Shown here one piece after another: positions 45,598 through 54,161 of a stretch of DNA of 61,449 bases. The notes beneath the pieces were generated by a model. It did no database searches, had not been told where the DNA came from, and saw nothing but the letters and a program-made list of their open reading frames with translations. Position numbers and translations under genes: made by a program. Source of the stretch: Acidimicrobiales bacterium. GTDB taxonomy: Bacteria; Actinomycetota; Acidimicrobiia; Acidimicrobiales; SHLQ01. Where the stretch lies: NCBI GenBank assembly GCA_020629375.1, contig JAHDDK010000009.1:27885-89333 (forward strand). The letters are read 5' to 3'. Every line of letters starts with the position of its first letter. The first letter of the stretch is position 1.

Positions 45598-46788
45598 TCA
45601 GGCGTCGGGCACGACCAGTGTCGACAGGTCCACCTGTAGCACCGGGCCCGCGGGGACCGGAAGCGCGAAATCGGCGTCGACCATCCCGTCGATCCCGGGA
45701 GGCACCGGACCGTTCGGGTAGGGGATCGTCGGGCGGATGATGTCCTCCCAGAACGCCCCATCCGTGATGTCGCCCTCGGGGTGATCCTCGTTCACGTTGC
45801 CCGTCACGATCGCATCGGGGGCGTCCACGAGCAGCACGCCGGTTCTGGTGTTGCCGGAAATGCGATTGGATTGCACCTGGGTGCCGCTCGTGCCCTCGAT
45901 CCGAACGCCGGCACCGAATCCGGCGTCATTCGGGTCGAGCGAGTTCGGCGTGTTCGCGAAACCGTTGTTCAGTACCGCACTGCCGGCGATCACCACGCCG
46001 CTCGTCTGGCGGTCGTTTCGGTCGCGCACCGACACGCCCAGGCGGTTGTTCCGTGACGTCGAACTCACGATGTTGACGCCGCCCGCGGCACCTTCGACCA
46101 CCATGCCCGCGGCCGAGAACTCCGACAAGGTCACCTGCACCAGCGTCGCGCAATCGGTGCAATCCCGGATGGCGACACCCGCGACACCATGTCCCGACGT
46201 CCACACCTGCTGAATCTCGACGTTGCGTGACTCATAGACGGCGATGCCGTCGTTACCCGTGTTCGACGTGGTCACATGCAAGGCGCGGAATCCGTCGAGG
46301 ACGACACCGGGACTGGCCGGCTGCACCCGGATGCCATCGGCCAAGTAGTTGCGGACCGTCAGGTTCTCGATCGCCACCCCAGCGGCTTGCACGATGATGC
46401 CGTTCGTGGCCAAATGAACGCCATCGATGAAGACGGTGTTGCGGTCGCGTCCACGGATCACGATGTCGGGAGTGTTGACGACCACCTCCTCGTTGTACGT
46501 GCCGGGGTCGACGAGGATGAGGTCGCCCGGTTGGGCAGCGTTCACGGCGTCCTGAATGGCGAAGAAGTCGACAGGTACCCGGATGGCGTCGACATCCGGA
46601 ATGGGCAACGTCGTCACCGGTGGCTCGACGAAGACGCCGTCGGGGGTCGTGCCGTTGAAGATCGGCGAGCCAATGTCGTTTCCCTCGACCTCGGCACATC
46701 CGGCGAAACTCACCGCAGCGGCCACCACCAGGGCGATGAGACGATGCGGCTTCGGGGAGCGCGCGCGACCTGATCGTGACCGTCCCAT
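45598..46788 (-). CDS. right-handed parallel beta-helix lipoprotein
   Basis: A 396-residue protein with an N-terminal signal and lipobox (FAGCAEVE). The body consists of repeated short strands such as DIVIRGRDRNTVFIDG, GVAIENLTVRNYLADGI and GVAIRDCTDCATLVQVTLS, the pattern of pectin-lyase-fold/NosD-type parallel beta-helices. The segment PVDFFAIQDAVNAAQPGDLILVDPGTY is a typical start of such a domain. It is probably a cell-surface carbohydrate-binding or polysaccharide-cleaving protein; no catalytic set is evident. The alpha/beta-hydrolase gene ends 6 bp upstream of its start codon. Confidence 0.87.
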   Translation of the reverse strand: MGRSRSGRARSPKPHRLIALVVAAAVSFAGCAEVEGNDIGSPIFNGTTPDGVFVEPPVTTLPIPDVDAIRVPVDFFAIQDAVNAAQPGDLILVDPGTYNEEVVVNTPDIVIRGRDRNTVFIDGVHLATNGIIVQAAGVAIENLTVRNYLADGIRVQPASPGVVLDGFRALHVTTSNTGNDGIAVYESRNVEIQQVWTSGHGVAGVAIRDCTDCATLVQVTLSEFSAAGMVVEGAAGGVNIVSSTSRNNRLGVSVRDRNDRQTSGVVIAGSAVLNNGFANTPNSLDPNDAGFGAGVRIEGTSGTQVQSNRISGNTRTGVLLVDAPDAIVTGNVNEDHPEGDITDGAFWEDIIRPTIPYPNGPVPPGIDGMVDADFALPVPAGPVLQVDLSTLVVPDA

Positions 46789-46794
46789 CGGGTG

Positions 46795-47655
46795 TCAGAC
46801 TACGACGGCGGGGACCCGGACTGGGGCGACCTCGTCGAGTGCAGCCACCATCGTCGGTCCGAAATCGGGATGTTCCCGGACCGGCATGTCGTGGCCAGCG
46901 GCGACGACGAAGGTCGGCGCATCGAGGCGTTCGGCCAGTGCACGTTGACGAGAAGGAGCGACAACGGTGTCGAGGCCGGTCACCACACACACCGTGGGCA
47001 CATCGAGGTCGCCAACCCAGCGAGTGGAGTCGAAACGGCCAAGGTTCGTACCCGCTTCGAGCATCGACACCGGATCGCCTCGCAATACGACGGGGCGAAC
47101 CCAATTTGGATACCGGCGAGCTGCAGTGCGGGCCACCGCTTGATGGATACCTCGCTGGACAACCCGGGGCATGGCCCGAAGGCCACGGGTCGCCGTGCCG
47201 AGCGCAACGAACTTCACCCGCTCACGTTTACGGCCGGAGAACGTCGCAGCCGTCGCCACGAGCGCCAACGCCGCGACTCGATCGGGGGCCCGGCGAGCGA
47301 CGATCTGGGCGATCGCGCCACCCATCGAGTAACCGCACATCACGAACTCATCGATGCCGAGCTGGTCGGCGATGGCCAACACGTCGGTGGCGCAGTGTTC
47401 GAATCGGAACCGGTCGGTCGAACGGATCCCGTTCCCGTGCCCATGAACGTCGAACATCACGACTCGCCGGCTTTCCGACAACTGCGGCCAGGCGGCCGCC
47501 CAGTTGAGTGGACCGTCGACGTTCCACCCGTGCAGGAGCAGGACCGGGGGACCCTCGTCGTTCGGACCCGAGTCCCACACGACCGCCGAGCCGCGGCCCG
47601 GGATGTCGACCTCGACTGCCAGCGGCAGCGACTCAGAGAGGTGGGGCGGCAGCAT
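46795..47655 (-). CDS. alpha/beta hydrolase
   Basis: A 286-residue alpha/beta hydrolase with oxyanion motif LLLHGWN, the nucleophile elbow GYSMGG (S110), the acid in TGLDTVV (D229) and H255 in AAGHDMP. The triad is complete. There is no signal peptide, so it is cytosolic. The family covers esterases, lactonases and C-C hydrolases, and no substrate can be inferred. It lies 6 bp downstream of greA and 6 bp upstream of the beta-helix gene, so these minus-strand genes are likely one transcript. Confidence 0.87.
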   Translation of the reverse strand: MLPPHLSESLPLAVEVDIPGRGSAVVWDSGPNDEGPPVLLLHGWNVDGPLNWAAAWPQLSESRRVVMFDVHGHGNGIRSTDRFRFEHCATDVLAIADQLGIDEFVMCGYSMGGAIAQIVARRAPDRVAALALVATAATFSGRKRERVKFVALGTATRGLRAMPRVVQRGIHQAVARTAARRYPNWVRPVVLRGDPVSMLEAGTNLGRFDSTRWVGDLDVPTVCVVTGLDTVVAPSRQRALAERLDAPTFVVAAGHDMPVREHPDFGPTMVAALDEVAPVRVPAVVV

Positions 47656-47661
47656 CGGCTC

Positions 47662-48123
47662 TCAGCCGACTGAGACGACCTCGACCGACAACGTCATGCC
47701 GGTCGGCGTCTCGTAGCTCACCGTGTCGCCAGCGGAGGCACCCATGATCGCCTCGCCGAGCGGCGATCCAGGAGACAGGTTCTCCATCCCCTCGGCTTCT
47801 TCCTCGATCGAGCCGACGAGGTACTTCTCGACGTCGTCGTCGCCTTCGTAGCGAAGGCCGACGATGCTGCCGTGCGAGACCGTGCCGTCGGAGGATGCCT
47901 CGACGATCTCGGCCTCTTCGAGGGTCTTCGCGAGGAACATGATCCGTCCCTCCATCTTTCCCTGCTCTTCTTTGGCAGCGTGATAGTCGCCATTCTCCGA
48001 GAGGTCGCCGAGCTCGCGGGCCGCTTCGATCTTGCGCGCGATGTCGATCCGACCGCGGGTCGTGAGGTCCTCATGTTCGGCCTTGAGGCGATCGAACGTG
48101 GCTTGGGACAGTTTCTCAGCCAT
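47662..48123 (-). CDS. greA: transcription elongation factor GreA
   Basis: A 153-residue Gre factor that stimulates RNA polymerase to cleave backtracked transcripts. The N-terminal coiled coil includes RGRIDIARKIEAARELGDLSENGDYHAAKEEQ with the acidic tip (D, E) needed for cleavage; the C-terminal FKBP-like domain ends PTGMTLSVEVVSVG. The ATG at 48123 starts the conserved MAEKLSQATFDRLKAEHEDL region; the extension upstream is not conserved in kind. A REP-like imperfect palindrome lies just upstream. Confidence 0.95.
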   Translation of the reverse strand: MAEKLSQATFDRLKAEHEDLTTRGRIDIARKIEAARELGDLSENGDYHAAKEEQGKMEGRIMFLAKTLEEAEIVEASSDGTVSHGSIVGLRYEGDDDVEKYLVGSIEEEAEGMENLSPGSPLGEAIMGASAGDTVSYETPTGMTLSVEVVSVG

Positions 48124-48144
48124 GGCGTGATGATACCGGTGGTG

Positions 48145-48175
48145 GGTAATGAGAGGGTCTGACCCCGAGATTACC
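48145..48175. repeat. imperfect REP-like palindrome upstream of greA
   Basis: The outer arms GGTAAT/ATTACC and the inner arms GGGTC/GACCC pair around a central T, with a four-base mismatch between them. The core GAGGGTCTGACCC resembles the core of the perfect palindrome at 22162-22198. It lies between metZ and greA, both on the minus strand. Two related copies in one window suggest a dispersed repeat family in this genome. Confidence 0.65.
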
Positions 48176-48234
48176 GATCTCGAGATCGCGGAGACGATGC
48201 GAGCCATCTCGGGCCCGTCACGTTCATCGCCCGT

Positions 48235-49452
48235 TCATCGGACGGACTGGTCGAGCGCGTGGACGAGGTCGGCAAGAAGCTCATCGGGATCCTCGAGCCC
48301 GATCGACGCTCGGACCATCGACTCGCCAATGCCCACCGCTCGTCGACCCTCCGGACCGAGCCGCCGATGGGTCGTGGTCGCGGGGTGGGTGACGAGACTC
48401 TTCGAGTCGCCGAGGTTGTTCGAAATGTCGAACAACCGCAGCGCGTCGAGCACGGCGAACGTCGCATCCTTGTCGCCGTCGATCGTGAAGGTCAGCACGG
48501 TGCCGCCCGAGGACATCTGCTGCATGGCCAGGTCATGATGAGGGTGGCTCGACAATCCCGGATACCGAACGCTCGCCAGACGGGGATGATGCTCGAGCGC
48601 CTTCGCAATATGCAGCGCAGAGTTCGACGCCGCGTCCACTCGCAGTCGCAACGTCTCCATGCCCTTGAGCAACGTCCACGCGTTGAACGGGCTGAGGCTC
48701 GGTCCGGTGTGGCGAATGAATGGCATCAGATGCTGATCGACCCACCATTTCGGACCGAGGACGGCGCCGCCGAGCACGCGACCCTGACCGTCGATGTGCT
48801 TTGTCGCCGAGTACACCACGATGTCGGCGCCGAGCGTGAGCGGCTTCTGCAGCACGGGGCTCGCGAACACGTTGTCGATGATCACGAGGGCGTCGACCGC
48901 ATGGGCGAGATCGGCCACCGCTGCGACATCGACGATCTGTAAACCCGGATTGGACGGGCTCTCCAAGAACACCGCCGAGGCCGGCTCGGAAAGGGCATCC
49001 GCCCACGCGTCGAGGTCGGTGCCGTCGACCAGGGTCGTCTCGACGCCGAGCCGCGGGAGGATCTCCGTCAGGATGACACTGCACGACCCGAACAACGCAC
49101 GGGAGGCGACGACCCGATCCCCGGCGGAGACGAAGCAGGCCATCGACGCGAACACTGCCGACATTCCCGATGCCGTCGCCATGCACGCCTCAGCGCCCTC
49201 GAGCAGCCGTAAACGTTCCTCGAACGCCGCAACGGTCGGATTTCCGTAGCGGCTGTAGATGAACCGCTGGTGTTCGCCCGCAAACGCCGCCTCGGCCTCG
49301 GCCGCCGACCCGTAGACGTAGCCCGATGTCGGGAAGATCGCCTCTGCCGTTTCGTCGAACGGCGTGCGGTTCAGCCCACCGCGGATCAGCAGCGTCGCTT
49401 CAGCCCCACCGGTCAGCTCTGCTTCAGCCCCACCTGTCAGCTCTGCTTCCAT
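48235..49452 (-). CDS. metZ: O-succinylhomoserine sulfhydrylase-type PLP enzyme
   Basis: A 405-residue Cys/Met-metabolism PLP enzyme. SRYGNPT (active-site region), SGMSAVF, the PLP-contacting IIDNVFASP (D193) and SATKHIDGQGRVLGG with K218 are visible; the SATKHIDGQGR sequence favours O-succinylhomoserine sulfhydrylase over cystathionine gamma-synthase. It would make homocysteine from an activated homoserine and sulfide. The N-terminus contains an eight-residue direct repeat (EAELTGGA twice) from a 24-bp duplication. The ATG at 49452 lies inside the rhodanese gene, whose stop overlaps it by 16 bases. Confidence 0.88.
   Translation of the reverse strand: MEAELTGGAEAELTGGAEATLLIRGGLNRTPFDETAEAIFPTSGYVYGSAAEAEAAFAGEHQRFIYSRYGNPTVAAFEERLRLLEGAEACMATASGMSAVFASMACFVSAGDRVVASRALFGSCSVILTEILPRLGVETTLVDGTDLDAWADALSEPASAVFLESPSNPGLQIVDVAAVADLAHAVDALVIIDNVFASPVLQKPLTLGADIVVYSATKHIDGQGRVLGGAVLGPKWWVDQHLMPFIRHTGPSLSPFNAWTLLKGMETLRLRVDAASNSALHIAKALEHHPRLASVRYPGLSSHPHHDLAMQQMSSGGTVLTFTIDGDKDATFAVLDALRLFDISNNLGDSKSLVTHPATTTHRRLGPEGRRAVGIGESMVRASIGLEDPDELLADLVHALDQSVR
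49402..49449 (-). repeat. 24-bp direct duplication at the metZ N-terminus
   Basis: Codons 2-9 and 10-17 of metZ are a 24-bp tandem duplication differing at one base. The first copy also encodes the end of the rhodanese gene, including its TGA. The result is a low-complexity Glu-Ala-Glu-Leu-Thr-Gly-Gly-Ala doublet ahead of the conserved PLP domain. Confidence 0.85.
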
Positions 49453-49826
49453 GGAAGTCCCGCACCCTTCCAGCCGCCGCCGCGATGGCTTTCGGCATCG
49501 AGATCACCCTCGAACCCGTCCACAACGTTCGTCACCTCGGTGAAACCCCGTGCGAAAAGAACCTCGGCTGCCGCCGCCGAACGGCCTCCGGAGCGACAGA
49601 TCACGTAGATCGGCGTGTCCGCTTCGAGGCCCTGGGTGGCGTCATCCGCAAATCGCGGGTTGGGTTGCCCGCCCGGCCACGATGCCCACTCGACATAGCG
49701 AACGTTGGCCGCCACCGGGACACCAACCCAGTTCCATTCGGCCATTGTCCGCACATCGATCAACACCGCGCTCGCATCGGCTTCGAGTCGCTCGTGAGTC
49801 TCCACCGACGTCATCGATCCAATCAT
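49437..49826 (-). CDS. rhodanese-domain sulfurtransferase
   Basis: A 129-residue single rhodanese domain with VLIDVRTMAEW near the N-terminus and the active-site loop ICRSGGRSA with C77. Such proteins carry persulfide sulfur. The ATG at 49826 (or the internal one at 49814) begins the domain; the frame upstream is not conserved-looking. Its 3' end overlaps the metZ start by 16 bases, so sulfur delivery and homocysteine synthesis may be linked, which is inference from position. Confidence 0.9.
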   Translation of the reverse strand: MIGSMTSVETHERLEADASAVLIDVRTMAEWNWVGVPVAANVRYVEWASWPGGQPNPRFADDATQGLEADTPIYVICRSGGRSAAAAEVLFARGFTEVTNVVDGFEGDLDAESHRGGGWKGAGLPWKQS

Positions 49827-49889
49827 CTTCGCGAGTGTATGAGTCGACTCCGGAGCCGCGGCATCGCCCGGCGAGCCACGGTCGATACC

Positions 49890-50102
49890 GTGACTCGGGT
49901 GACGAACACGACCGACGATCGCCTCGCCTATCGATTGCTCACCGGACCCGACACCTCGGCGTTCTGCCAACGAGTTTCGGACGCGCTCGCCGACGGCTAC
50001 GTCCTCCACGGATCGCCGGCGATCACGTTCGACGGAACGACCACCTACGTTGCGCAGGCCGTCGTCTTGCCCTCTGCGCTCGCCGACGGTGGCGACGAGT
50101 GA
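49890..50102 (+). CDS. DUF1737 family small protein
   Basis: About 70 residues (GTG at 49890, or GTG at 49899). The LAYRLLTGPDTSAFCQRVSDALADGY, LHGSPAITF and YVAQAVV segments match the compact DUF1737 pattern, a ~60-residue family of unknown function. The stop overlaps the GTG of the downstream dienelactone-hydrolase relative by four bases (GTGA), so the two are translationally coupled. It is divergent from the rhodanese gene. Confidence 0.78.
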   Translation: MTRVTNTTDDRLAYRLLTGPDTSAFCQRVSDALADGYVLHGSPAITFDGTTTYVAQAVVLPSALADGGDE

Positions 50103-50740
50103 GCGCGGGCTCCGGCTATTTCATCTCGCCCCCCGATGAGCCCGGGCCGGGGGTGATGCTCCTCCACTCATTCCGTGGGCTCGACCGTTGGGCGAAGGAC
50201 ACCGCAAACGCGTTGGCCGACGCCGGGTTCACCACGTTCGCACCAGACCTGTTCGTCGGCGAGATCTATGACGACGACGCCGTGGCGCTCGCGGCGCTGC
50301 AGGAAATGGACATGAATGTCATGGCCAACCTTGTCCAAGCGAGCGTCGGCGTGCTCCGGCGGGCGGCGAAGGACCCGGACGCCTCGATCGGCATCGTCGG
50401 CTACGGGCCGGGGGCCTCGCTGGCCGTGTGGCTGTCGGCCCGACTGCCCGACGAGGTCAGCGCCGTCGTCACCTACTACGGCGCGCAATCGATCGCGATG
50501 GACGCGTCCCAAGCGGCCTACCTGTGTCATTGGGCCGAAGCCGACCCTCTCGTCAGCGATCTCGAAGTCGCCGAGCTTGGGCTGTCGCTGCAGATGGCCG
50601 ACCGGAAGTTCCGGTTCGAGCACCACGACGGCACCCGAACCGGTTTCGCCCAGAGCGGACACCCGAACCACGACCCCGAAGCGGACGTCGTGGCATGGCG
50701 TCAGACCACCGAGTTCCTCGCGAGCAATCTCGATCGCTGA
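50099..50740 (+). CDS. dienelactone hydrolase family protein lacking the nucleophile
   Basis: A 213-residue alpha/beta hydrolase of the dienelactone-hydrolase family, starting with GTG at 50099 (four-base overlap with the DUF1737 stop). The fold is recognisable from PGVMLLHSFRGLDRW, FAPDLFVGEIYDDD and AVVTYYGAQ. At the nucleophile elbow, where the family has G-x-C-x-G, it reads GYGPG (101-105), so residue 103 is glycine. Asp and His candidates remain (EADPLV, GTRTGFAQSGHPNHD). It may be a binding protein or use another mechanism. Confidence 0.82.
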   Translation: MSAGSGYFISPPDEPGPGVMLLHSFRGLDRWAKDTANALADAGFTTFAPDLFVGEIYDDDAVALAALQEMDMNVMANLVQASVGVLRRAAKDPDASIGIVGYGPGASLAVWLSARLPDEVSAVVTYYGAQSIAMDASQAAYLCHWAEADPLVSDLEVAELGLSLQMADRKFRFEHHDGTRTGFAQSGHPNHDPEADVVAWRQTTEFLASNLDR

Positions 50741-50749
50741 AGGACCCGC

Positions 50750-52012
50750 TTACTCCTCTTCGGGCGAGTCATCCTGCGGGTCGGCTTCGGCTTCGGACAG
50801 GGCGTGAATGAGCTCACGCAGGCGAGGCGCATGCGCGATCGGCACGATGAACTCCTGCGAGCCGAGCGACAACACCCCACCTTCTCGCTCGTGCGGCGAA
50901 AACGACATCGGCGACGCGTTCTCGATCAGGCCGACAACGTCTCGTGGCAGCGCCGGGTTCCCTCGACTACTCCGAAACAGATACGGCCCGCCTGTGGTCA
51001 GCGCGATCACGTGGCCCCCGCGTAGGTCCGTGCCGTCGGACGGCGTCACCGGGACGGCGAGCGTGACGTGGTGCTCGCGAAGCAACCGTTGGCACTGCAC
51101 AGTGGTGCGCGAACGATCGTCGACGGGCGTGTCGAGGAGCTCTGGAGGGAGCTTCAGCTCTTCGACGAAGGCGCGGGCGACAGTTGCCCACTTCGAGTCG
51201 GGCGGCGCCGCAAGGTCTGCGGCGGGGTCTGGGAGCCGCAAGAACGTTTCCACGCCGCGTCGATGCAACCGGCCGATCCCGAACGATCGCTCGCTGACCC
51301 GCAACGTGCCGCCACCGTTGCGGTCCGGATCGAACGAACGCGGACCCTGAATCACTTGACGGAACTGCTTGGGGCGTGCGGCGTTGCGTTTCGTCACGTC
51401 GAACAGCACGGTGTCGCGCGGGGCGAGGGCCACGATGACCGGTTCGCCGGACTCATCGGTTGCTGGCACCGCGTGAAGCAGCCCGGCGTCGGGCGCCAGT
51501 TTCTGCGCCATGGTCGTCGTCCGGTTGCCGAACACGGATCGGTCGACCTCGAGCGCCTCGTCGGGTGCGGTCGGGCCGTCGTCGTTCGGCGCGACGACTT
51601 CGCGGTCGCTCTCCGCGATCGCAACCTCAGCGACGGCTGCGTCGTCCTCGACCGCCTGGGCGGCGATCGCATCGAGCACCGACATCCGATGCAGTCGACC
51701 GACGACCAGCTCCCGGGAGCCGACGCGAAGTCGGACGCTGTCCCGGTCGTCGTCGAGCAGTTCGGCGGGTCCGTCGTGACGTTCGAGAAGCTGATTCGGC
51801 AGTCCGGGGTTGTCCGAGCGCGACGAGAACACGACCGTGCTGTCTGCGGTGAACGCCAGGACTCCTTGGCCTGCACGGCGGCTGAGGACCCGTTGGACCA
51901 ACCCGCCGGGCTCCTCTGGTGGGGCGACGCCGGATTCGATCGGCACCGCGGCAACAACGCGTTCGCCAGGGAGCAGCGCGGCGGCCCTCTTGGTTGTGCG
52001 GGTCTCGGTCAC
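50750..52012 (-). CDS. unrecognised protein made of three repeated ~90-residue modules
   Basis: A 420-residue soluble protein starting with GTG at 52012, with no signal or membrane segment. Three segments share a pattern: a first strand with VPxxSG or VPxT, a middle strand ending in V/LFxSxxxxNPxLP or similar, and a closing SxxFxxGRLHRxxVxxFL or IxxAHAPRLRELI element. Their DNA positions are roughly 51980-51690, 51470-51230 and 51070-50790. The repeats look like small beta-barrel/PH-like units but I do not recognise the family. The C-terminus is acidic. Function unknown. Confidence 0.65.
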   Translation of the reverse strand: MTETRTTKRAAALLPGERVVAAVPIESGVAPPEEPGGLVQRVLSRRAGQGVLAFTADSTVVFSSRSDNPGLPNQLLERHDGPAELLDDDRDSVRLRVGSRELVVGRLHRMSVLDAIAAQAVEDDAAVAEVAIAESDREVVAPNDDGPTAPDEALEVDRSVFGNRTTTMAQKLAPDAGLLHAVPATDESGEPVIVALAPRDTVLFDVTKRNAARPKQFRQVIQGPRSFDPDRNGGGTLRVSERSFGIGRLHRRGVETFLRLPDPAADLAAPPDSKWATVARAFVEELKLPPELLDTPVDDRSRTTVQCQRLLREHHVTLAVPVTPSDGTDLRGGHVIALTTGGPYLFRSSRGNPALPRDVVGLIENASPMSFSPHEREGGVLSLGSQEFIVPIAHAPRLRELIHALSEAEADPQDDSPEEE

Positions 52013-52045
52013 CGCATCAGCATGCCATCGCTCGTCGGGCGGGCG

Positions 52046-54118
52046 TCAGGCACAGTCGATCGTGGACGTGACTCCGCCGAGCCGGTACCGGACCTGATAG
52101 GTCGACGCAGGATCTGCTGCGGCATCGACATGGCTCGTGCCGGTCACGGTCGCCAGCCACGAACCGTCCTTGCGAACCTGGTAGCTCGAGACGTTCGGCA
52201 GGGCGTTCCAGCTGATGGTTGCGTTCGCACCATTTTGGACGGCCGAACAGGTCAGGGTGGGTCCGGCGACGGTGATCGTCGGCGAGCAGGTCGTGTCGAT
52301 GCGCTGCCCATTCGACCGATGCCGAATCACGTAGTCATAGGTTCCGACGGCGAGACCCGTGTCGACGAAGGTCTCTGCGGAGGTCTGTGCATGCCACGCG
52401 CCGTTTCGTCTCACCTGCCAGTCGGTTACTCCCGGCTGGTCTACCCAGGTGAGGGTGACATCGCTGCCGTTGAGCGTTGCGGTACACGCCGGAGTCGGCG
52501 CCGTGATGACGACGGGCGATGGCGAACAGGTCGCGTCGGTGCGAGTGCCGTTCTGGCGGTATCGGATCACGTATTCGAATGATCCGGCGCCAGGTGCTTC
52601 GGAAAACGTTGTTGCGGGGGTGTTGGCGACCCACGAGTCATTGCGTCGAATCGTCCACGAATCGACGTCGTCGAGTGCGTTCCACTCGAGGTTGACGGTG
52701 CCGTCAGCGAGCACCGTGGCCTGACAATCGGCCGTCGGTTCGGTCGGCGGCTCGAAGGGCGGCGTCACGCCACCGAAGTCGAGGAATGCGTGGTGTCCGG
52801 TTCGGATGGTGTTGAGGCGATCTTGGTCCTGCCCGATGAGGAGGCCGCGGTCGATCGCTTCGATGTGGAACACGGCCTCTTGAGCGTTCGACCGAGGGTC
52901 CCAATCGAGTGGTGCCCCGGTCTGTGGGTCGAGCGCCGCGATCTGGTAGCGGGCGACGAACTCGCCGATTGTGGTGTTTCCGCCGGTCTCGCATCCCTCT
53001 GGTTTGCTCACCCATGGATAGTTCGGTGCGGCATCAGCGTCGATCGGGCCGTGGGGGGTAACGAAGCAGAAGTGTCCACCGACGTAAACGGCGTTGTTGG
53101 TCACGGCGACCGAGAACGTCGAGTCATGCATTGCGGTGACCCATTTCGGGTCATTGGTGCCGTCGTCGGCGGTGTCGAACGCAATCGCCTTGTCACAGGT
53201 CCAGTTCCCTTTTTCGACGATGACGAACATCGAGCCGTCGGGGCTGAACTCGCCGTCACGAAGCTGCATGGCGCCCTGCGAGCATCGGGGGTACGCAAGT
53301 CGGAACCAATCGGTCTGCCAATCGGTCACGGTGTAGTCGGAGAGACGGACGAAGGCTGCGCCGTGGTTGTCTTCGCGAGGGCCATTTCGGTCGACGAGCT
53401 GCTGACCGTTGAACACGACGAGCAGACGATCGCCGTCCGGATGTACGTCGAGCGCCTTGACCGCTCGGGTGTTGGCTTTGCCGACATCACCTTGGACGCG
53501 TAGGTCGAACGTGGTGATCGTCTGGCCGGTGTCGGCGTCGACGGCTCCGATTCGGTCGTGGCTTGCGGCGTTGACTTCGGTGAAACTCCCGCCCAGGTAG
53601 AGCACGCCGTCATGGGCGTCGAGGGCGAGAACCTTTGCGTTTGCCTCGGCACGGAACGTTGGATCGAGTGAGCCGTCGTAGCCGATCTTGGCGAGCCGGA
53701 CTCGCCACTCGCCGTCGACCTGTGTGAACGCGCCACCGATGAAGACGGCATCGCCGTCGTCGCTCGCCACCATCTCGAAGACTTCGCCATTCACCTGGGG
53801 GGCGAAGTCGGCGATGAGCTCACCGGTGTTGATGTCGTATGCCGCCATGTTCGACCGGGTGACCACCGGCCCGTTTCGGGTGGATTCGACCTGGGTGAAC
53901 TCGCCGGCGAGGATGACCCGGTCTTGGAGCTGGATCGTGGACCAGACGGTGCCATCGAGCACGATCGGCACGTCGCGGCGAGGCGACTCCGGAGCGAGCG
54001 ACGGGTGGAAGACTTCGGCGGCTTCAGCGTCGATGGGTTGACGGGCGACGATGGCGACCATCACACCGACGAGGAGTGCGGCAACCAGAAAGGCGAGGCG
54101 ACGAGTCGTGTGCGTCAT
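52046..54118 (-). CDS. secreted beta-propeller protein with three Fn3-like repeats
   Basis: A 690-residue protein with an N-terminal signal peptide (LAFLVAALLVGVMVAIVA). Residues ~40-460 are repeats such as VFIGGAFTQVDGEWRVRLAKIGYDGSLDPTF and VLYLGGSFTEVN, the delta-60/propeller pattern. Three ~85-residue beta-sandwich modules follow (about 52046-52730), each with a C-x-A or C-S-x pattern, a VxWxxxxxVxxWxVRRNGxW core and a YxYVIRxRxNGxR strand, which I read as Fn3-like. It is probably an exported adhesin or binding protein; no catalytic motif is visible. Confidence 0.82.
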   Translation of the reverse strand: MTHTTRRLAFLVAALLVGVMVAIVARQPIDAEAAEVFHPSLAPESPRRDVPIVLDGTVWSTIQLQDRVILAGEFTQVESTRNGPVVTRSNMAAYDINTGELIADFAPQVNGEVFEMVASDDGDAVFIGGAFTQVDGEWRVRLAKIGYDGSLDPTFRAEANAKVLALDAHDGVLYLGGSFTEVNAASHDRIGAVDADTGQTITTFDLRVQGDVGKANTRAVKALDVHPDGDRLLVVFNGQQLVDRNGPREDNHGAAFVRLSDYTVTDWQTDWFRLAYPRCSQGAMQLRDGEFSPDGSMFVIVEKGNWTCDKAIAFDTADDGTNDPKWVTAMHDSTFSVAVTNNAVYVGGHFCFVTPHGPIDADAAPNYPWVSKPEGCETGGNTTIGEFVARYQIAALDPQTGAPLDWDPRSNAQEAVFHIEAIDRGLLIGQDQDRLNTIRTGHHAFLDFGGVTPPFEPPTEPTADCQATVLADGTVNLEWNALDDVDSWTIRRNDSWVANTPATTFSEAPGAGSFEYVIRYRQNGTRTDATCSPSPVVITAPTPACTATLNGSDVTLTWVDQPGVTDWQVRRNGAWHAQTSAETFVDTGLAVGTYDYVIRHRSNGQRIDTTCSPTITVAGPTLTCSAVQNGANATISWNALPNVSSYQVRKDGSWLATVTGTSHVDAAADPASTYQVRYRLGGVTSTIDCA

Positions 54119-54161
54119 GGCCCGATTGTCGCACCAATCCGGATCCCAATGGATGGGAAAT

